A stretch of 64,000 bases of DNA from Actinoplanes sichuanensis (lineage in GTDB: Bacteria; Actinomycetota; Actinomycetes; Mycobacteriales; Micromonosporaceae): positions 6,448,001 to 6,512,000 of the forward strand of contig NZ_AP028461.1 of the NCBI RefSeq assembly GCF_033097365.1, given 5' to 3'. The position numbers were made by a program, and so were the translations under genes. This document shows positions 58,307 through 64,000 of the stretch, piece by piece; within the stretch, counting starts at the first letter, position 1; every line of letters begins with the position of its first letter. A model generated the notes under the pieces. It was not told the DNA's origin, ran no database searches, and worked only from the letters and a program-made list of their open reading frames with translations.

Positions 58307-59830
58307 ATGACACACACCCACCGCAGCCCGAGCCGGATCAGCCGACGGCACGTTCTCGCCGGAGCGTTCGGGATCGGCGCCGTCGCGGCCCTCGCCCGGA
58401 TCGGCACCGGCACCTCCTTCGCCGAGGAGACCGCCACCTCCGTCGAGGCGACCGAGGCCGTCACCCTCGCCACCGCCGCCGGCGGCACCCTGCCCATCCC
58501 CGATCTGCTGACCGCCACCGACGAGGACGGCGTCTCGGTCTTCGCGCTCGACGCACAGACCGGCACCAACACCACCCTGGTCAGCGGCAAGACGATCAGC
58601 ACGGCCGGATACAACGGAACCTTCCTCGGCCCGACCATCCAGCTCACCGACGGCCAGTCGGTCCGGTTCGACATCACCAACAACCTCGGCGAGGAGACCA
58701 CCGTCCACTGGCACGGGCTGCACATCGCCCCGTCCAACGACGGCGGCCCGCAGAACACCATCGAGGACGGGGCCACCTGGTCCCCGGCGACCACCATCAA
58801 CCAGGGCGAGGCGTGCACACTCTGGTACCACCCGCACGGGCTGGGCACCACCGCCGACCAGGTGGCCCTCGGCCTGGCCGGCTTGATGATCATCGACGAC
58901 GGCTCGGACGCCAACGCGGCCCTGCCCCACGATTACGGCGCCGACGACATCCCGATCATCATGCAGTCCACCGCGGTCACCAGCGCGGGTGCGTTCGCCA
59001 CCGCCAACAACAACTTCACCGCCTCCGCCTCCACGCTGAAGTTCCTGGTCAACGGGATGAGCGCGACCGACGAGACACCGACGCTGGAGGTCGCCTACGG
59101 CCGGGTCCGGTTGCGCCTGCTGAACGCCTCACTCACCGACAGCATCACCGTCGCCCGCTCCGACAGCGCGAGCTTCACCCAGGTCGCCAGCGACGCCGGG
59201 CTGCTCCTCGAACCGCTCTCGATCACCAGCCTGCGGATCAGCCCCGGCGAACGCGCCGAGATCGTGCTCGACCTGACCGCCGCCGACGACGCCGTGAAAC
59301 TGCAGGCCACCGTCCGCAACACCACGAACGGCACGCGTTACACGGCGTCGATGCTGTCGGTCAGCAGCACCGCCACATCCGCCGCCGACGACCTGCCGAC
59401 GACCCTCAACACGATCACCGACCTCGACGCGACGGACGCCACCACCCGGACGTTCACGCTGAGCAACAGCGGCGCCAGCATGCTGATCAACGGAATCGCC
59501 GGCACCACGATGGACATCATGGACGCCAACGCGGTGATGACCACACTCGGCGCCATCGAACAGTGGACGATCACCAACAGCAGCACGAACATCTACCACA
59601 ACTTCCACCTGCACGACGTGCCGTTCCAGATCGTCTCGGTGGCGGGCGCCGCCCCGACCGGCGCGAACACGGCCTGGCGGGACACCATCGAGGTGGCCCC
59701 CGGCACCAGCGTGGTGATCAAGATGCAGTTCACCGACTACGCCGACAACGAGTACATGTACATGCTGCACTGCCACAACGTCATCCACGAGGACGACGGC
59801 ATGATGCTCGCCCTGATGGTCATGTCCTGA
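58307..59830 (+). CDS. Tat-exported three-domain multicopper oxidase
   Basis: 507 residues. Twin-Arg signal (SRISRRHVLAGAFGIGAVAAL). All copper motifs are present: VHWHGLH, CTLWYHPHGLG, IYHNFHLHDVPF (T1 and T3) and the final MLHCHNVIHEDDGMM with the His-Cys-His and an axial Met. The three cupredoxin domains are in the order of CueO/bilirubin-oxidase-like enzymes. It oxidises phenols or metal ions while reducing O2 to water, outside the membrane. Monocistronic; only 72 bp separate it from the peptidase module. Confidence 0.93.
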   Translation: MTHTHRSPSRISRRHVLAGAFGIGAVAALARIGTGTSFAEETATSVEATEAVTLATAAGGTLPIPDLLTATDEDGVSVFALDAQTGTNTTLVSGKTISTAGYNGTFLGPTIQLTDGQSVRFDITNNLGEETTVHWHGLHIAPSNDGGPQNTIEDGATWSPATTINQGEACTLWYHPHGLGTTADQVALGLAGLMIIDDGSDANAALPHDYGADDIPIIMQSTAVTSAGAFATANNNFTASASTLKFLVNGMSATDETPTLEVAYGRVRLRLLNASLTDSITVARSDSASFTQVASDAGLLLEPLSITSLRISPGERAEIVLDLTAADDAVKLQATVRNTTNGTRYTASMLSVSSTATSAADDLPTTLNTITDLDATDATTRTFTLSNSGASMLINGIAGTTMDIMDANAVMTTLGAIEQWTITNSSTNIYHNFHLHDVPFQIVSVAGAAPTGANTAWRDTIEVAPGTSVVIKMQFTDYADNEYMYMLHCHNVIHEDDGMMLALMVMS

Positions 59831-59848
59831 CCGGGTAAGGCTGCCGCC

Positions 59849-59981
59849 GTGCTGCGCAGTGAGATCACCCGGATCAACGAGCTACGGACCGTCATCACCG
59901 ACGACCCCGGCGATCTGGAGGCGCGGCGGCAGCCGGCCGACACAGTTCCCCGGCGACCCCGACTACCCGAACGAACGCTGA
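59849..59981 (+). pseudogene. Short remnant of an unknown coding sequence
   Basis: GTG 59849 opens VLRSEITRINELRTVITDDPGDLEARRQ in a protein-like helical style. A different frame then ends FPGDPDYPNER with a TGA at 59979. Together they look like two ends of a decayed gene, joined with a frameshift near 59945. It is very short and the family is not recognised. Confidence 0.3.
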
Positions 59982-59996
59982 CGGACAGGCCCCGAA

Positions 59997-61103
59997 TCAG
60001 ACGCTGAGGCGGGTGGTCACCCAGTCGTGGAAGGCGCCGATGTGGTGTTCGGAGGGGACCAGGACTCCGCCCCGGGCGTAGGCGCGGGAGCTCATCGCCG
60101 GCTGGCAGCGCTCGCACGCGTCGAAGTCCTGGACGTTGACCCGGTGGAACAGCTCCACCGAGCGGGACACGTCACGGCCGGAGGCGACCACCTCGTTGGA
60201 GTAGAGCCAGTCGCATTCGACGATCGTGCGGTCGGCGGCGACCGGGTACATCCGGTGCAGGATGATGTGGTCGGGCACCAGGTTGACGAAGACCTGCGGC
60301 TTGATGGTGATGGCGTAATAGCGCCGGTCCTGGTCGTCGGTGACGCCGGGCAGTTTCTCGAACCCCTCCGACCCGTCGACGGTGAAACCCTGGATGCCGG
60401 TGCCGAACTCGGCGCCGTGCCCCACGTAGTACTGGGCGGCATACCCGTCGGCGAACTCCGGCAGCACCTCCACCAGCTCCGGGTGGATGGTCGCGCAGTG
60501 GTAGCACTCCATGAAGTTCTCGACGATCAGTTTCCAGTTCGCTTTGACGTCGTAGGTGATGCGCCGCCCGACCTGAAGGGTGTCGATCTCGTACGAGTCG
60601 ATCGCCGACAGCGTCCCGAGCCGTTCGGTGACCGCGCCCATCACGTCGTCCTCGAACGACGGCGGCTCGTCGGCGAGGCACACCCACACGTATCCGATCC
60701 ATTCCCGCAGATGCACGTTCACCAGCCCGTACTCGACACGGTCGATGTCCGGCATCCTGGTCAGGTTGGGGGCGGCGATGAGCTTGCCGTCGAGGCCGTA
60801 CGTCCACGCGTGGTAGGGGCACTGGAAGGCCCGTTTGACCTCACCGCTCTCCTCGGTGCACAGTTTCGCGCCACGGTGCCGGCAGATGTTGAGGAACGCG
60901 CGCAGCGAGCCGTCGCGCCCGCGGACGATCAAGACGCTCTCTCGCCCGATCTCCACCGACTTGAAGCTGCCCGGTTTCGGCAGGTCGGCGGCGCGGGCCG
61001 CGCAGAACCACATCTGCTCGAAGATCCGCGACTGTTCGAGCGAGAAGATCGTCGGGTCGGTGTAGTAGTGGCCGGGGAGAGTGGGGATGAGACTGGCGGT
61101 CAC
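59997..61103 (-). CDS. gbcA: Rieske-type oxygenase alpha subunit, probable glycine betaine monooxygenase
   Basis: 368 residues from GTG 61103. The Rieske [2Fe-2S] motif is NICRHRGAKLC...FQCPYHAW (Cys74, His76, Cys95, His98). The mononuclear iron site is NFMECYHCATIHPEL (His202, His207), with an Asp later in the QDFDACERCQPAMSSRAY region. This pattern (ECYHCxxxHPEL, CxRCQPAMSSRAY) fits GbcA-type enzymes that demethylate glycine betaine to dimethylglycine. It is 10 nt downstream of a dimethylglycine-dehydrogenase-like gene on the same strand. The matching reductase (GbcB) is not in the window. Carnitine or stachydrine are alternative substrates. Confidence 0.85.
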   Translation of the reverse strand: MTASLIPTLPGHYYTDPTIFSLEQSRIFEQMWFCAARAADLPKPGSFKSVEIGRESVLIVRGRDGSLRAFLNICRHRGAKLCTEESGEVKRAFQCPYHAWTYGLDGKLIAAPNLTRMPDIDRVEYGLVNVHLREWIGYVWVCLADEPPSFEDDVMGAVTERLGTLSAIDSYEIDTLQVGRRITYDVKANWKLIVENFMECYHCATIHPELVEVLPEFADGYAAQYYVGHGAEFGTGIQGFTVDGSEGFEKLPGVTDDQDRRYYAITIKPQVFVNLVPDHIILHRMYPVAADRTIVECDWLYSNEVVASGRDVSRSVELFHRVNVQDFDACERCQPAMSSRAYARGGVLVPSEHHIGAFHDWVTTRLSV

Positions 61104-61113
61104 GGCGGCACCT

Positions 61114-63546
<2,433 letters not shown>

Positions 63547-63554
63547 TCACAGAG

Positions 63555-63580
63555 CGCAACACCGCTTGGAATACGCAACA
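63555..63580. promoter_or_regulatory. Direct repeat upstream of the betaine operon
   Basis: CGCAACA at 63555-63561 and 63574-63580, 19 bp apart, in the 120-bp gap between the IclR-type regulator and the dehydrogenase gene (both on the minus strand). A possible regulator site; weak evidence. Confidence 0.3.
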
Positions 63581-63636
63581 GCTTCGACGAACGGCGGGAC
63601 CGGAGTCAAGGCATCGACTGTTAAACCTGCGTTGTC

Positions 63637-64000
63637 TTACGCGACCCAGCCCATCCGGGCGCTCACCTCGTCGGCCGCGGCGATCACCCGCTTGGCCACG
63701 GCCGGGAAGGTGTCCGGATCCAGCCGGTACGCCGGGCCGGAGACGCTGATCGCCGCGATCACCGCGCCGTCGGCGCCCCGGATCGGCGCGGCCACCGCGT
63801 TGAGGCCCACCTCGTACTCCTCGGCGGTGAAGGCCCAGCCCAGCTCGCGGGCCCGGGCCAACTCGGCGGTCAGCTCGGCCTCGGTGGTGACGGTGGCGTC
63901 GGTGAACCGCTCCGGCGGCTCGGCGAAGACCGCGGCCCGCACCTCGGACGGGGCGTGCGCGAGCAGGATCTTCCCGCTGGAGGTGGCGTGCAGCGGGGTC
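63637..64000 (-). CDS. IclR-family regulator, 3' part (runs off the window)
   Basis: The last ~121 codons are visible. TPLHATSSGKILLAHAPSEVRAAVF, RELGWAFTAEEYEVGLNAVAAPIRGADGAVIAAISVSGPAYRLDP and VIAAADEVSARMGW are the IclR effector-binding domain. The HTH would be beyond 64000. It is upstream of, and in the same orientation as, the dehydrogenase-Rieske pair with a 120-bp gap, so it probably regulates betaine use. Confidence 0.9.
   Translation of the reverse strand, partial: TPLHATSSGKILLAHAPSEVRAAVFAEPPERFTDATVTTEAELTAELARARELGWAFTAEEYEVGLNAVAAPIRGADGAVIAAISVSGPAYRLDPDTFPAVAKRVIAAADEVSARMGWVA

Overview
The window is high-GC DNA with dense genes, many GTG/TTG starts and ATGA/GTGA-type overlaps. 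It carries AfsR/SARP regulators, a conservon, Tat-exported oxidases and many secreted polysaccharide- and protein-degrading enzymes. This points to a filamentous actinobacterium, most likely Micromonosporaceae (Actinoplanes-like). The genus is an inference from gene content, not from a marker gene. It reads as accessory chromosome: secretion, catabolism, regulation, one integrated element end, one complete IS and several decayed genes. No tRNA, rRNA or CRISPR array was seen.

Layout. 1-1.96 kb is one end of an integrated element (HTH protein plus large serine recombinase). It abuts a radical-SAM gene cut inside its CxxxCxxC motif. 2.5-5.5 kb holds a decayed YbaB-like gene, a NarL-type two-component system and a 5'-truncated lectin. 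5.6-7.7 kb is an ArsR-SulP operon. 8.1-9.6 kb is an archaeal-type ATPase. 9.9-17.9 kb is the most interesting block: two AfsR/SARP regulators flank a minus-strand operon encoding an 82-residue Cys-rich precursor, a MauE-like membrane protein, a thioredoxin-fold protein, an ABC exporter and an S26 signal peptidase. It looks like a dedicated route for making and exporting a disulfide-rich peptide.

18-31.6 kb contains a PLD-like protein, divergent secreted S15 and M6 peptidases, a TIR-TM-coiled-coil-WD40 receptor-like protein beside a HEAT-repeat protein, a surface-protein pseudogene, a glycoside-hydrolase-like protein and an SGNH esterase. 31.9-37.9 kb is signalling: GGDEF, membrane sensor, CvnA/CvnB/CvnC with no CvnD. 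38-45.5 kb is plant- or alga-polymer and aromatic catabolism: pectinesterase, PobA, Tat-secreted intradiol dioxygenase, PL7 lyase, SSS symporter and IclR regulator. An IS5-family element sits exactly in the CTAG shared by two convergent stop codons.

45.6-58.2 kb contains two membrane or flavin proteins with low-complexity inserts, a DCC-DUF5819-HTTM operon, a DUF4153-type membrane protein, a complete tctCBA tricarboxylate transporter, and a three-gene translationally coupled unit. That unit is a helical WXG-like protein, a WXG/cysteine-peptidase protein and a small partner, and may be a type-VII-like effector module. 58.3-64 kb has a multicopper oxidase, then a Rieske oxygenase and a dimethylglycine-dehydrogenase-like flavoprotein (probable glycine betaine demethylation), and the end of an IclR regulator.
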